From contig JAIUPT010000041.1 in the NCBI GenBank assembly GCA_022315425.1, forward strand, positions 2,170,001 to 2,234,000: a stretch of DNA of 64,000 nucleotides, written 5' to 3'. The translations under genes were made by a program, and so were the position numbers. The notes beneath the pieces are model-generated. The model saw nothing but the letters and a program-made list of their open reading frames with translations. It did not search any database and was not told the DNA's origin. Origin of the DNA: Pseudevernia furfuracea. Its lineage: Eukaryota > Ascomycota > Lecanoromycetes > Lecanorales > Parmeliaceae. This document shows, piece by piece, positions 44,424-55,874 of the stretch; positions within the stretch are counted from its first letter, which is position 1, and every line of letters starts with the position of its first letter.

Positions 44424-46113
44424 TTCTTCTCCTCCTCCTTCTTCTTCTTCCGTAGGCATGTCCCGCCCATACACCGGAACCATCCTCGCACCTCCGCCGC
44501 GCCCTGGCTCGGCGTCCTCGTTCCAAAGTGCCGGCCACACCACGACTCCCAACTCGTAGCTGCAGATCCTCACCTCCCCGCCCGCGGTCGGGCTGCTGCC
44601 CCATGCTTGCGTGCTCAGGTTCGCGGATGTCAGGAGGGCCCAGTCGATGCTGGACATGGAGGCGGAGGAGAAACGGATGTAGGTTTTTATGTGCGGCGCT
44701 GCGAGGCCTCGGCCTGCTTGTCTTGTTGGTGGTGGTTGGGCGGTGGGGTGGCCGGACCAGTGGCATAGCATGGGTTTTAGAATAGCGAGTTGTTTGGCTT
44801 GGGCGGGGGAGGTGGTCTTTATGTGGATCGAGGACCCGGAGCCGTAGCCGTCGATGCAGTTGCGGATTGTGGTCGCTGTGGGGAATATGATTGATGTTTT
44901 GGGTTTTGGGCGGGGGTTTTGGGCGGGTTTGATGGCGGATAGAGTGGGTATGAGGGTTGTGAGGAGCCATTTCTCGCCGACTGAGGCGATGGAGGAAACT
45001 TGAGCGACGATTTGAGGTTGGGGGTTGGGATCTGAAGAAGGGGCGGAGTTGGTGGGAATGGAATTCAAAATGCGCTTCAGAGCCGGCAAGCCCCAACGTC
45101 CAATCCGGTCTTGCTCCTCTGGTTCGAATTGGCCGGGCATCTGGAGTCCTGGTAAGCTTCCGATCAGAGCGCCGCGTGCGGCACCGAAGTCGTATTTCTG
45201 TAGCTGGGAGACCAAGTCTGGAAGGGTCGCGGTCCCGTTTCTGCTGTATCCACGAAAGTATGCCAGTAGATCGTGTTTGAATCGGGGTCCACTACCCAAG
45301 GGCGGCAACGGAACGCTAGAGGATTGTCGGTGTGTTTGAAGAGGAAGCAGGGGTGTCTTCCAGATGGCTTGACTCATCCTGAAGTCCCGTTCGATGAAGT
45401 TGGCTGTGAGTATCACGACTTGAGCCAGATCGTCATGCCTGAAAAGGACCATTGCCTTTGTATGATGCGTCCCGAACATCTCTGGCATGTAGGCTTTGAT
45501 CACTTTGATGTTTGAATACCGCTTCGATGCGTCCTGTATTCGGTTGGTTTCCCGTTAAACGGGATGGGCACGGATTTACCTCGATGTGCATTCCGTTTGG
45601 ATCATCCCTTTTCCAGGAACCGTGCACGACTCGGACCTGCACAAGATCACGAGTGTCTTGATCAAAGTGTCTCCTAGATGTACCATTAGTAGCGATATTC
45701 CTCTATACATTCAGTAAGTCTCACATCACAAAATCTACATCGAAGAGATAGTTGAAAAGCCAGCACTCCTTGATCATGGGATCGCCAAGGATACTTCCCA
45801 GGCTAATGCAGTCGACATTGCTTGAAGCAGGGAGTTGCTCGACGAAATTGAGTTGTACTGGTGAGTTAATGAAGATTCTAGACTGGGATTTTGTGACTTC
45901 TTTGGTTGACTTGGAGTCATTTTTGCCGTTGTCGGAAGACAATGTGGAAGGTGCTGTTGCATTGCTGATGCTTAAAGCTCCCCTTTCTTCCACTCTAAGT
46001 TTACCACTGGCAGTAGAGGCATGTCTCTTAGGTGGAGGCGATATAGACCTGTCCCTCGACGATTGGAATGCGTCATAATTTCTACGCTTTCGAGACTCTT
46101 CTGCTGGGTTCAT
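44202..46113 (-). CDS. tdp1: Tyrosyl-DNA phosphodiesterase 1
   Basis: Three exons: 46113-45725, 45673-45580 and 45533-44202, 604 residues. The first HKD motif is GTHHTKAMVLF (His185, Lys187), with LTANFIERDF downstream. The second is HIKTYIRFSSAS with LLTSANLSTQAWG. Conserved N-terminal blocks (VDCISLGSILGD, ECWLFNYLFDVDF, RVVHGSWKRDDPN) come from exons 1 and 2 and join in phase. TDP1 removes topoisomerase I peptides and other adducts from DNA 3' ends in the nucleus. The start at the first ATG gives a basic, Ser-rich N-terminus (EESRKRRNYD). A Glu-rich insert encoded by a CTT/CTC microsatellite lies between the second HKD region and the C-terminal block YDLPLVPYREDEKPW. Confidence 0.95.
44381..44450. 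repeat. (TTC)n trinucleotide tract coding for the TDP1 poly-Glu insert
   Basis: About 70 bp of near-pure TTC/TCC triplets on the plus strand, in frame as GAA/GAG on the TDP1 strand. Confidence 0.9.
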
Positions 46114-46562
46114 TGTGAGACTCTTTTTTAAGCAAAGAGATCGAGGCTTGATACCGATGAGACGGGATGCTTGCAGAGCTGCTCTCAATGAAACAATAAC
46201 ACGAATGTTTCTCAACGAAGAGGAGAACGCCAGCAAGTGAGAACAAAGTCCAACAATGATGGAGGCGAACTGGGCATCATCCGATGCATTTTGGTCAGAC
46301 AGAAGGCCACAGGCAGACCTACACTGATTTCAGCACTATGTGTACCAAGTTGAAGTGTTGCAACATTCCTAGTCACTTCAAAGAAGCTGGTGAAGTTGAA
46401 GCTGCACCATCTCGAAGCGCCAAGGCCGTCCCCAAGCCACTTGCCATTCAGCCCTAGAGTACCTCCACCCCGCCAATTCAGAAACATCCCACTTTCTCCA
46501 TCCTTCTCTCCTCCCCAACACGAAACTTACCTACAAGTCACACACCTCCCACAAAACTCACC
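46114..46562. promoter_or_regulatory. Divergent promoter of TDP1 and acyl-CoA-binding protein
   Basis: 450 bp separating the two start codons. The last ~60 bp before the acyl-CoA-binding protein ATG are CT-rich (cattctccatccttctctcc), typical of highly expressed fungal genes. Confidence 0.5.
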
Positions 46563-47007
46563 ATGGTCGCTCAAACCGCCGCCTTCAAGAAAGCAGTCGA
46601 AGATTCCCGCAAGCTCAAGGCAAAGCCCAACAATGACGAGCTTCTAGAGGTACTGTCTCTCTCAGCTATTTTGTGCCGATGCAGTGGAATTAGCAGACTC
46701 TGATACATTAGTCACCTCCAGCTCTACGCAAACTACAAGCAAGGCACCGGCGAAGACTTCTCCAAGGCCACACAGCCGGGCACCTTCGCCTTCCAGGTTC
46801 GTTCATCCTCTCTCCTCCCTCCTTTAGCCCACTGCTGGTCATCTGCGAGCTTTCTTGGCTAATTTTAGCTGTTGCGCACAGGAGAAATACAAGTACAATG
46901 CATGGAAGAAAGTCGCTGTCGAAGATAAGGTCACTCCTTCGGCCGCCCAGCAGCACTATGTTCAGCTGGTGGAGAAGTTGAAGGGTACCTATGGCTTTAG
47001 TGCTTAA
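46563..47007 (+). CDS. Acyl-CoA-binding protein
   Basis: Three exons: 46563-46649, 46722-46796 and 46882-47007, 95 residues, the usual ACBP size. The four-helix ACBP pattern is present: FKKAVEDSRKLKAKP, LYANYKQGTGEDFSKATQPG (acyl-CoA-binding Tyr and Lys region) and KYNAWKK. The protein binds medium- and long-chain acyl-CoA in the cytosol and serves lipid synthesis and transport. All exon joins are in phase 0. It is divergent from TDP1. Confidence 0.95.
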
Positions 47008-47223
47008 GATTAGGAAGGCATGAACCGCCAAGGGGTCTGAGAGACGGGTGCTGGAGCATGTGAATACCTGGAGGAAATCTATACAACGGGCAGCATGAAT
47101 ATCAGCATGAGGCAACGGAACGGCACACATGATCATGTTGCGAAGTTGGGGAAAGCTGGGGCTGAGTACATAGTCATGATACAATGCATGATGAATAGTC
47201 GTTCACGGTTCCATGGTCCATTC

Positions 47224-48270
47224 CTATACTTGCTCTCCTTCAAGGGCCAGTGTACGTCTTGCAGAATACCTCCCTTCACCGAATACTGACTTTTGGTCAA
47301 ACCAGCATAAGTGATAAATGTAAGCAGGACGCTTTTGCTGACCTTGGGATTGGAGCTTACCTATATGCATGGGGATTAGTATTGGTGACTCAACCAGAAT
47401 CGTAGCTCTAGAAATTCGGTGCTGTAGCAGTGGCGAGAGATACTCATAGAGCGCGACCAAAGAGCCTATACGCCATCCATTGAGATAATGGTGTCCTACT
47501 GCACTCCTAGATCCTAGATCTAATGTCCAAGCCTCTTCGAAAGATCGCCCGTCTTTGTCCATACAGTTAAAATGGCCAGGACTCTTATGTCCGAATGAAT
47601 CTTCTGGAGCTTGTACTAATCAACCTACCTAGTGTAAGTCTTCGTTAACCGGCTTCTAATGATTTTCGTCGCAACAAGTTCAATAGCCTTCTTCGCTATC
47701 TCGTCTTCACTGTCACCACTGTCATTGTGCAGTCCGAATCGTCTCTTCCCAGCAACATCATCCCAGTAGGGGTTAATGTCAATCTTCCCACAAAATCAGT
47801 TTCAAGCAGGATAAACTCAACTACCGATTAATGTGCCAAACACCGGCCAACTGCTGGACAGTGGAAAACTTCGGACACCAAGCCTTCCAAACCGGTCCAC
47901 GCTCCTCATCCGGGTCATACCTAAAGGCTCTGAATCTCAAGCTCTGCAAGTTAAAGCAAGCGGAAGCTACAGTTCGGTTAAACTCTGTCAAGCATTTCTC
48001 ATGTTTCAGTGTCACGTGCCCATCGGGTTGTGCTCGAGCTTCTCCATTCATGTACATCACCATCACAGCTTCCTCCACACAGCAAGTGACCTTATTCAAC
48101 CTCGTGAGGCTGACTCTGCCGGAATACATATACAATCTATGAAAATCGACATTGAGCTTCGAGGGTTGACAATCCTTGACTGGAACTGTGAAGTGGGAGG
48201 TCGAGGGTGTCGTTCGGCGAAAGAGAGTCGGAATTCTTGGTACCAGTGTCTCGATTGGAAGGCGTTTCAT
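47224..48270 (-). CDS. Orphan protein, four exons
   Basis: Proposed exons: 48270-47842, 47783-47629, 47581-47361 and 47285-47224, 288 residues, with phases consistent throughout. Exon 1 includes SLRFRAFRYDPDEERGPVWK. Exon 2 reads IDINPYWDDVAGKRRFGLHN with an acidic GDSEDE. Exon 3 reads GHHYLNGWRIGSLVALYEYL. Exon 4 ends LALEGEQV. The first donor is GTTTGG, non-consensus, and is the weak point; the others are GTAGGT and GTAAGC. No signal peptide, membrane helix or known family is recognised. A shorter single-exon protein stopping at 47821 is the alternative. Confidence 0.45.
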
Positions 48271-48720
48271 GGTTCCCTGTGATGAAGTCAACGATTTAAT
48301 GCCTAGTAATCGGAGCTCTGGTTAGCGACGACGATTCTAGCGAGGAAGGCGTAAGTGAGTTCGATGATGTGTTGATGATTTTGCAAGGAAGTGAGACGCG
48401 GTGCAGGTATCCTAGTAGTAGGCGTTCAACTATAAAGGAAATGAGTGGTGTAGTTTGGAGAGTAAATTATATAATGTAAAATGGCAGCTCTTTTCTTCAA
48501 CTGTGGAGGAACGGCGAAGTGGTGGTGTTGATCCTATTACAACAATCGTGGATACGGATACGTGGTAGTCAACGTTAACGTCCATAGTTGATCCGGACCA
48601 TCATTAAGTAAAACCTCCAGGTTTTTTGCAAGCTAAATTATCACCTCGGCTTCGCATAGGAAACTCTAACAATACTATCATATTCTACCAAAGCTTACCA
48701 AAAAAGTCGAAAATCGTCCA
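48271..48720. other. Intergenic, no feature recognised
   Basis: 450 bp between the orphan gene start and the polyol dehydrogenase 3' end. Nothing specific seen. Confidence 0.4.
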
Positions 48721-50044
48721 TCAACCTTGCACGCCCCTAATTAACGTTTTAATTCCCTCTCCCTTCCTTGTCGTCTCCCACGCCTCGATCGCCTGCCCAA
48801 ATTCGACTTTCCTCGTAATCAATTCTTTCACCGGCAGCTTCCCCTCGTTGATCAAGCTCAGAGCCAGATTGAAGTCGCCACTTGAATACCGAAAACATCC
48901 CTTCATTGTAAGTTCCTTCTCCGACATCACCACGATTGGGAAGTTGACAATGTTCCTTCCCAATCCACCCTGCACGTAAGACCCACCAACCCGCAGCACA
49001 TGGATCCCAGTCTGTATCGACGGCTCTGCACCACTCGCCTCCATCACCACATCTGCTCCGTCTTCAAGGTTGTGCTCTTCGATCAGCCTCGCTGCATTCT
49101 CTTCCGCAGACTTCTTGGAGTCTGGAATAAAAGTCCCGCACCCTTTTACAAAATTCTTGGCAAATTCCAACCTCCTCTCCAAAATGTCAACCAAAACCAC
49201 TTTACTCGCTCCATAAGCTTTAGCAACCGCTCCACACAACAACCCCACAGTCCCCGATCCAAAAACAACCACGGAATGCCCCACCCGCACATCAACCAAG
49301 CGCGTCATATGCACCGCTACACTCGCCGGCTCCACCAGCACGCCTTCTTCCAAACTCACACCTTCAGGCAACCTGAAGCAGTAATCTTCCGGCAGTTTGA
49401 AATACTTGCATAAAGTCCCATGCGCGTCTGGTGGGCTGGCGGCGAAGGTCATGTCTTTGCAGAGATTGTAGCGCCCTTCTTTGCACCTGGCGCAGCGCCG
49501 GCAGGGGAAGCCGGGCTCGAGTGCTACGCGGTCACCTGGCGTGAGGGTGGAGACGGATGGGCCGATGTCGTGGACGGTCCCGGAGGCTTCGTGGCCGAGT
49601 ACTAGGGGCGAGCCGGGCAGGATGGAGTTCCCGCCGATGTTGCCGTGCGTCCACCAGTGGACCTGAAAGTGGTCAGCATGCCTATTACTGTCCCATGTTC
49701 TCCTGGCTTTTGCAAATGGGAAAGGGTGATATGCGGCTTTGGCCTTGGGGGTGATATAGGCAGCGGGGGAAGAAATGAAAGCAGAATGCTGCAAACAGGG
49801 TTGGAAGAAAATAGTGGGCGCAAAGGGAGAGGAAGCTTACATCGCTTCCACACACGCCGACGTAGGCGATGCGGATGATGACATCGTGCGGGTCTTTGAT
49901 TTCAGGTACCGGCCTGTTTTCGTACTTGGCCTCTCCGGGTCCGTATAGAAAGCAGGACAGATTCTGCCAGAAACGTTAGCAGTTGATTCATTCAAGCTTT
50001 TACACACAGGAAGTGGCGTCTGGGAATAGCACCTTTTCGGACAT
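48721..50044 (-). CDS. Zinc-dependent polyol dehydrogenase (xylitol/sorbitol dehydrogenase family)
   Basis: Three exons: 50044-50033 (four codons), 49963-49841 and 49662-48721, 358 residues. Catalytic zinc ligands are Cys42 (GVCGSD) and His69 (GHEASG); the structural zinc loop is FPCRRCARCKEGRYNLC. The NAD motif is GSGTVGLLCG with an acidic residue (VDILERR) at the strand end, favouring NAD over NADP. The N-terminus MSEKNLSCFLYGPGEAKYEN and the DPHDVIIRI block are typical of fungal xylitol dehydrogenases. It should oxidise xylitol or sorbitol in the cytosol. L-arabitol dehydrogenase is less likely because the N-terminal extension is absent. A GA microsatellite lies just upstream of the start. 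Confidence 0.92.
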
Positions 50045-50076
50045 CGTAATTCCTTGGCTCGTGTGTTTTTTGGGGT

Positions 50077-50086
50077 GAGAGAGAGA

Positions 50087-50119
<33 letters not shown>
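50077..50119. repeat. (GA)n microsatellite upstream of the polyol dehydrogenase
   Basis: About 20 GA units with one interruption, 33-75 bp upstream of the ATG at 50044 on the minus strand, so probably in the 5' leader or core promoter. Confidence 0.9.
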
Positions 50120-50120
<1 letters not shown>

Positions 50121-50893
50121 CCGATATATAATAATCTTTTATTTTACCCCAGCCCGAAAAGCGAGCTGGGGAATCTGGAATTTAGGTATAGTAGTGAGCG
50201 TTGGCGGAGAATGAGGGATTTGGACGGTGGTGACATGGCCCGCTTACCGGAACAAGTTCGGTAAGTATCAAGATTGATGCTCCTAAGTATAGGCGCGGTC
50301 TCGAGAGTGCTTCGTGCGTTTGATTGTTGATTTGCAAGTTGTTTATTTTATTGAGGCTAGGTATGTAAGCCCCTAAAGTAGGACGGAGTTACCCCACCAA
50401 GTGCGTTTGATATACTCGGCACTCACCTCACCATAAAGTGCCGAGTATTCAATAGTAGGAAAGAAAAAGATCAATCTGACCAAGGGAGTTTTCATGAATG
50501 CCCTCGAATAGTACTGCGAATCGTTATCTTTGTACATACAACTCTTCTGAGGACAGTCCCCCGTCCGTAAAAATGCCGCCCTAGCGGCGGCATAAACTCT
50601 CCCTTGCTAACTACCCTACAGGCGGCTATTCTACAACGAAGAACTTAATAAATGATCTGCTAATTAGCTTACATCCTCCTCCCTAGACTTCACAGCCTTC
50701 GCCGTCTTCCTCGCCGCCGCCTCCTCTCTCTTAGTCACCCGCCCTACCTTATCCTCCGCATCGTGACGCTATTAAGACTCTCTCTCACCTGGCCTACTTG
50801 TTGATCTTCGACGAGAGTATACGAGCGTTATCGAGTGTTCTCAGTCAGCTTGCGAGTGTTTCGAGTCTTCTTCCTGTATCGAGAACATAGTAT
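50120..50893. other. Intergenic with possible transposase remnant
   Basis: No intact gene. On the minus strand around 50680-50745 the frame reads EAAARKTAKAVKSREEDV, which resembles the Lys/Ala-rich C-terminal tail of fungal DDE transposases; too short to classify. Confidence 0.3.
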
Positions 50894-51205
50894 TCATTGA
50901 ATCTCACGCTTCTGGTGCTCGCCGCGACCGATAACTGCAATAAATCCTTGTGTAAAAGACCAATCCTTGAGGCGAAGGATTACCGCATCTTTGTTGTTAA
51001 AGATCTCGCCACTGATATAAGGGCGCTTGTGATCAGGTGAGAAGATAGCGAAAGCACGTCTCTTCTTGTCTGCAATAGCGGTGATATGCTCCAGAGTATC
51101 CATGATCACGAGTGATACGGTTTTGACAGATGGACTTGAATAGAGTGAGTGCCTGAGCAAGAGAGACAAGTGGGCATCTCTTCGTTTTATAGGGCAATCC
51201 GACAT
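50894..51205 (-). pseudogene. Possible N-terminal relic of a MULE-type transposase
   Basis: The 103-codon frame contains GEIFNNKDAVILRLKDWSFT followed by QGFIAVIGRGEHQKR. This resembles the FAR1-like entry domain of fungal Mutator-like transposases (a 'GExFxSxEAxxxRLxxYAxxxGFAVV' pattern). It stops right after and no DDE or zinc domain follows. The similarity is from memory of the family pattern. Confidence 0.35.
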
Positions 51206-51664
51206 CGGGTCTCTTCACAGAGTTCGACGATCTCATTTCATGTCGTTCTAGGAAGGCGGTACGGTCTCGCATGCATTGACTATTTTGGTGTATGCAGCTA
51301 ATGCTACGACTTAGTACCTAATGAATAGGTGCTTACGACATGAACCCTTCTTCTATTATCATTATACTGCCTACGGAGCATCTTTAATGTACTTTCAGCA
51401 TCACGTCGTCGCTCTGAACAAGTACTTCGAAATCAATATAATAATAAAAGAATTCGTACGTGAAGCCTCTCCCGAGATTACCCCGAGACCATTCGGATAG
51501 CGCACCCCGAGAGCACGATCAGAGATAGAGTGTAACTTATCACCGCACAAGGTGATAAGGCTCAAAAATTTATAGCATTGCTTCTCTAATACAGAAGCCT
51601 TATCGTAATAAAGAATAATCCTCTTAATGCCACAGTGTCATACAATCTTGGTGAAATATACGGA

Positions 51665-51805
51665 GGTCTGCACCGAAAGTCCTGCGCATGCGCTAGTATC
51701 AGCCCTAGCCCTATTGTCGGAAAGTGGCCCCAAAGTAATAGGTGGGGCGTTATCCGACGTCCAAGCGTAAAAGTCTTGGCGGGTGCAGGACTTTCGGTGC
51801 AAACC
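51665..51805. mobile_element. Small inverted-repeat element (~141 bp), MITE-like
   Basis: A perfect 17-bp inverted repeat, TGCACCGAAAGTCCTGC at 51669-51685 and its complement at 51785-51801, extended by GGTC/AACC outside. No open frame of note lies inside and no clear target duplication was found. Confidence 0.6.
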
Positions 51806-53574
51806 TGCATTTTGATGTTGCGCCGGATATATTTGCATTTCCGGGTAGGTTGCATTTTAAACTTTATTAAACCAAACTCAAGAGCCGTCGCCACAGACGT
51901 TAACGCCTTGACGGACCGACGATTAAGCGCAGGACTCCGAAACGATGTTGCCTATCAGTCTTGGTCCAAAGGGGCCAGACTCGAGGCCTTCTTCGGCAAT
52001 GTTTTCGTCTAGGAACGTGAGGTTTTAGTCGGTTGTAAGTGGTCAACCAACACGTTGTCAGCATAGTCCTTGGGGAAGAAACCGAGCGGTTGATGGCTCG
52101 CTTTGGCGGGGTATGACCGTTCCTGATGATGCGACAAGAAAGAAACTTGGATTATGAAATACTTGATCGATCTTGACATCAAGTTGCGAGAGAGGTACAG
52201 AGAGGAGTCGAATATAGAAACACAGTTGACAAGGCCTTGATATCTGGATATGTGAGTATGGTGAGAATTGGTATCGATACGCAATTGAAAAAAACCCCCG
52301 ATCTGTTTTGTTATGCGGCGGCTACACTTGACTGAGAACAGGGTAGCACTACGTCATGGAGTTAGACGGGGCTATTCGAATACGTCATTGAGGAATACCG
52401 TGTTCGAGCCCGCGCACCACCACGGGATCCCCGAGGCATAGGTTGGTGGGCCGAGGCATCTAAGAAATCTTCCATGATCTCCCCATGAGTGTGGACGGGA
52501 AATGGTTTGATGTTTGCAAGGATACATAAGACGTGAACGGGTGCAACGAATTTTCGAAGCTGAGCATATCACAGACAGACTTATGTATCTCTATTATCAG
52601 CATACGAGGACTCAGAGACTACTTTTCTGATGAGTTTCCGAAGAGAAGTAACATTGATCTCTCATTCTTGGAGAAAGGCGGAATATCGCGTTGAGAATGA
52701 GTGATGTAGACTGTCATCGATGCTCACAAGAATTCAGAAGGCTCATCTCGATAACACACTATTGAGGTGGTACTTGCAATTGTTTTGCTCATCACACGGC
52801 AAAACTGTGCAATGGTAGCATCCGACGGGTACTCTACACTCGGTCAAGATGGACCGCCCCGGACTTCATCGGCCAAGACTTTGACACGTCCAAACTCTAA
52901 AAGAGCTTAAGGGTGTGGGAACTGATGAGGCACTCTACGCATGGGGGCCGTAATATGCGGGATTTACTACGCAGTCAGCCGTCTCAATGCTACTTTCAAT
53001 GTAACGTGAGAGCCTTCGATTTCTCTTTCTGGCATCACATCGCCGACTCGGCTGAAGTATCCTATTTCTAACATTATCCACACTCACTACTATCGAGCTC
53101 GCTACCTCATCGTTTCATCTAGCTTAGCTATTTGTGCTTTTCTACCTGCGATTTTTGTCCTAGCTGATATCTCCATCTACTTTTCAAATCAACCGGACCG
53201 CACTACTCACTTTTTCATGTAAAAAAAAAAGAAAAGACAAAAAACCCCCTGCGCTACACTCGAGGATCTAGAATAGATCCAGGCTCATACATCGGTCCAA
53301 TCTAGATCCGAAATCCTGATGCCGTCCGGCAACAACGGGTCGTCCCTGCGGCAAAAAGCAAACACCATACTCAAGTGACCGACTTTATTCTAATTGCCGC
53401 TAACTCGGATGAAAATCATGGCGGAGTTACCTCGGATAAAGCACCAGTAATTCCTCGGATCGAATTTGATGAGAACAGTCTTCCCCTTCATCCGAAGCCA
53501 TGTGACACATGTACACCACTCGAGACTGCGCCCTATTCGACCATTCTGGAACTTGTACCCGGATAGGGGGGGAA
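51806..53574. other. Gene-free interval
   Basis: About 1.8 kb with only short frames on both strands. An A-rich run sits at 53219-53238. Short repeats of 'ctcgga(t)' occur near 53400-53460. Probably transposon-derived, but nothing classifiable. Confidence 0.4.
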
Positions 53575-53622
53575 GAGGGGGGTGACAATGTATCAAAAAG
53601 TGGTGTACACCTATCACGTCCC
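53575..53622. mobile_element. Solo right end related to the hAT-like MITE
   Basis: From a G run, the sequence GGGGTGACAATGTATCAAAA then gtGGTGTacacctATcacGTCCC aligns with the right end of the 33 kb MITE (GGGGTGTCAATATATCGAAA and on to GTCCC). The matching left end and target duplication were not found. Confidence 0.5.
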
Positions 53623-53782
53623 TATTCAAAAATGCTTTTTCAGCCAATGCGTCATGTTATCCCAAAGACAAGAGTGTAAGACGTCAGTGCCGTCAAGATG
53701 GTTGCATGAGCGCAAGAGATCTCCGATTCTTATGCCAGTACATAGTGTGATCACGTTAAAGAAGCAGACGAGGGCAGCAGCA

Positions 53783-53793
53783 GGTCTATAAAG
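53783..53793 (+). promoter_or_regulatory. TATA-like element before the Cys-rich secreted gene
   Basis: ggtctataaagg lies about 130 bp upstream of the ATG at 53920. Confidence 0.45.
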
Positions 53794-53919
53794 GAAGCAC
53801 CGAATCCTCCCATTCCTGCTTTCTCAGATCATCCCATCATCAGTCTCATACAGCCAATTGCCAATTACCATCTCCAGAACATTCCAACCCCGTGCTTCTG
53901 CTTCACTCCATCCATTGCA

Positions 53920-54385
53920 ATGGCACCCATCACCCTCCTTGTCGCTGCGCTCATCGCACCCCTTGCCTTCGCCATGCCCAAGCCATAAAACGCTTACGGT
54001 ACTGGTGGCTCAGCACCAGCAGGCTGGAATGCTGAAGTCGAGAACTTTTGCAGTTCACCTACATTTCTAGCATGCTGCAACGGTGTCGCCGTCGGCGGTG
54101 CGGCTGATGAACCGACGGCTACCAACACCGGTTGTAAGTCATCACTGCCATAAAAGTTGCACCTTGTCTAATCACACACCGGTTCCCCTAGGTATCAATG
54201 CCATGGCGGGTGGGCAGATAACCTACGAATTCGGTTACTGCCCCTATGATTATAGTCCCCTTTGCTGCGCCGTTCTTGTAAGTCCCTCTTTCCCATGCGC
54301 GGAACATGACCTATACTCATGTGGCGCTGATGGTATTGACACTGGCTGTGGCCTCCCAACTCAAGTCTACGAGCCAACCAGCTGA
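53920..54385 (+). pseudogene. Cys-rich secreted protein gene interrupted by one stop (hydrophobin-like Cys order)
   Basis: The ATG at 53920 opens a signal peptide (MAPITLLVAALIAPLAFA). A TAA at 53986-53988 then stops the frame after MPKP. The same frame continues as coding-like sequence: NAYGTGGSAPAGWNAEVENF, then Cys positions in the order C-CC-C-C-CC-C. An in-phase intron at 54134-54191 (donor GTAAGT, acceptor CCTAG) splits the fourth Cys codon. The C-terminal end is TGCGLPTQVYEPTS. The first eight Cys fit the hydrophobin order with spacings 7, 18, 15, 7 and 9, but the mature part is less hydrophobic than usual, so the family is tentative. One C-to-T change (CAA to TAA) would explain the break. 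Confidence 0.55.
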
Positions 54386-55874
54386 AGGCCCTAGACCCAA
54401 CTCTGTGGGGTGCAACGTTTGGAGGAGACTGAAAATTGATTTTTGGGGGTTTGAGTTTGCTTTTTCGATGTCTTGGTGATTTTTGGAGAGGAGGAACCGC
54501 CTATGCCTGTGGTTCATTAAGTCTTGGCATCCCTCACCAAAAACCCATGTGCATGATATTGCTTCCAAATGCTCTTTTCAGCAATCAGTATGATAACATA
54601 TAGCTATTCAACATAGCTTACAGCCATACACCCTCCTTGCGACTCGCTCTCGTCGTCGCCGCTCAGCCATATCTCGTGGTGTGGCGGAGTTATTCGATGA
54701 TTCCAATAATGGCTTTCTGATTTTTGCTGGAGATACTCGTACCTTTCTCCTTGCGTTCAAGCAGGGCACGCACGCCTTGACCTTATCCCCTATCCGTTCT
54801 AGCCTGCCATGATCCTGAGCAGCTGTTGGATGTACTCGTGTTGATAGAGAGACTTTGACTGTAGAGGATCTTCCGGAAAGTCGCTCAGAACGTTTCAACA
54901 CTTGACTGGCAAGCTTGACACGGAATTCTCGTTGCCTGTAGCGATATCCAGGTGTGCTAGTACAACGGTTGTCTTTTGTAGCTGCTGTTAGCAATGGTGG
55001 TTAGTCCAGTAGTAGAAAACTGCCATAGGGGCTTCCAACCCTTCAAATGTACACGTTGTGCGGTGTAATACCATCGGAATTGATCAGCGTTATTCACACC
55101 CCATTCATGTGGTGGTTATACATGTTAATGGACTCGGGGATAGGAAAGCTCTTTCCGGGCCTGATCTCCAAAACATAGCCCTAGAAGTACGGGCATTTTG
55201 TGGCTGTTTTTGCTGGACGCCGGCGGAGACGTTTCATTGTTGGGTCAAAGTCTGGAACTCCACCTTTCATGATTACCTTATTATTGGAAACCCGGTTGAA
55301 CTCTCAAATTTCCGACGGGCCGCGGCTACGATCCGTCCCACTCGTAGCGGCGAATGAGTCGGAGAAGTCAATCTTCCGGATCCGATACCGCTTTCCGAAG
55401 GTCATTCTATGTACTTACTTCCCTTACCTACTGCCTTGCCGCGATAAGTACGAGTAATCGGACCGGCTAGAAAATAAACATCAACGACTTGTACTAGCTT
55501 TCACGCAAAAGCAATATATTGGTATCTCAATGACCTCGATGTGTTTATGCTAGATTAATCGTCACTAGAGACAACGAACTGATGTGAGAGCATTGATTTC
55601 AGAAGCCCGCAAGCTTACTTAATGAAACACACTCCATGTCTAGATCCGTCTCTTCAAGATAGAGAGCAATGTTTGAGCTTGTCATGACAGAACGGAAAGC
55701 TCAGATTTAGACCAACATGTTTCGTATTAATAGCTGGACTATACAGCCAAAAGATCGGTATTCATGGTTCAATGTGCTGATATGAGCCACAAGGTGCTTT
55801 TCTTATTGATACGTACTCTCAATGCTTGATGTTTCCCCGCCAGTAGCACACCCCCGAGCAACCACTCGTCATGA
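54386..55874. other. Intergenic, no gene recognised
   Basis: About 1.5 kb. A 128-codon minus-strand frame (54608-54994) is Arg/Ser-rich with no motif. The rest has only short frames. Confidence 0.4.

Noticed and set aside
52370..52440. tRNA-like GTTCGAGCCC stretch
   Set aside because: No matching acceptor or anticodon arms could be folded around it.
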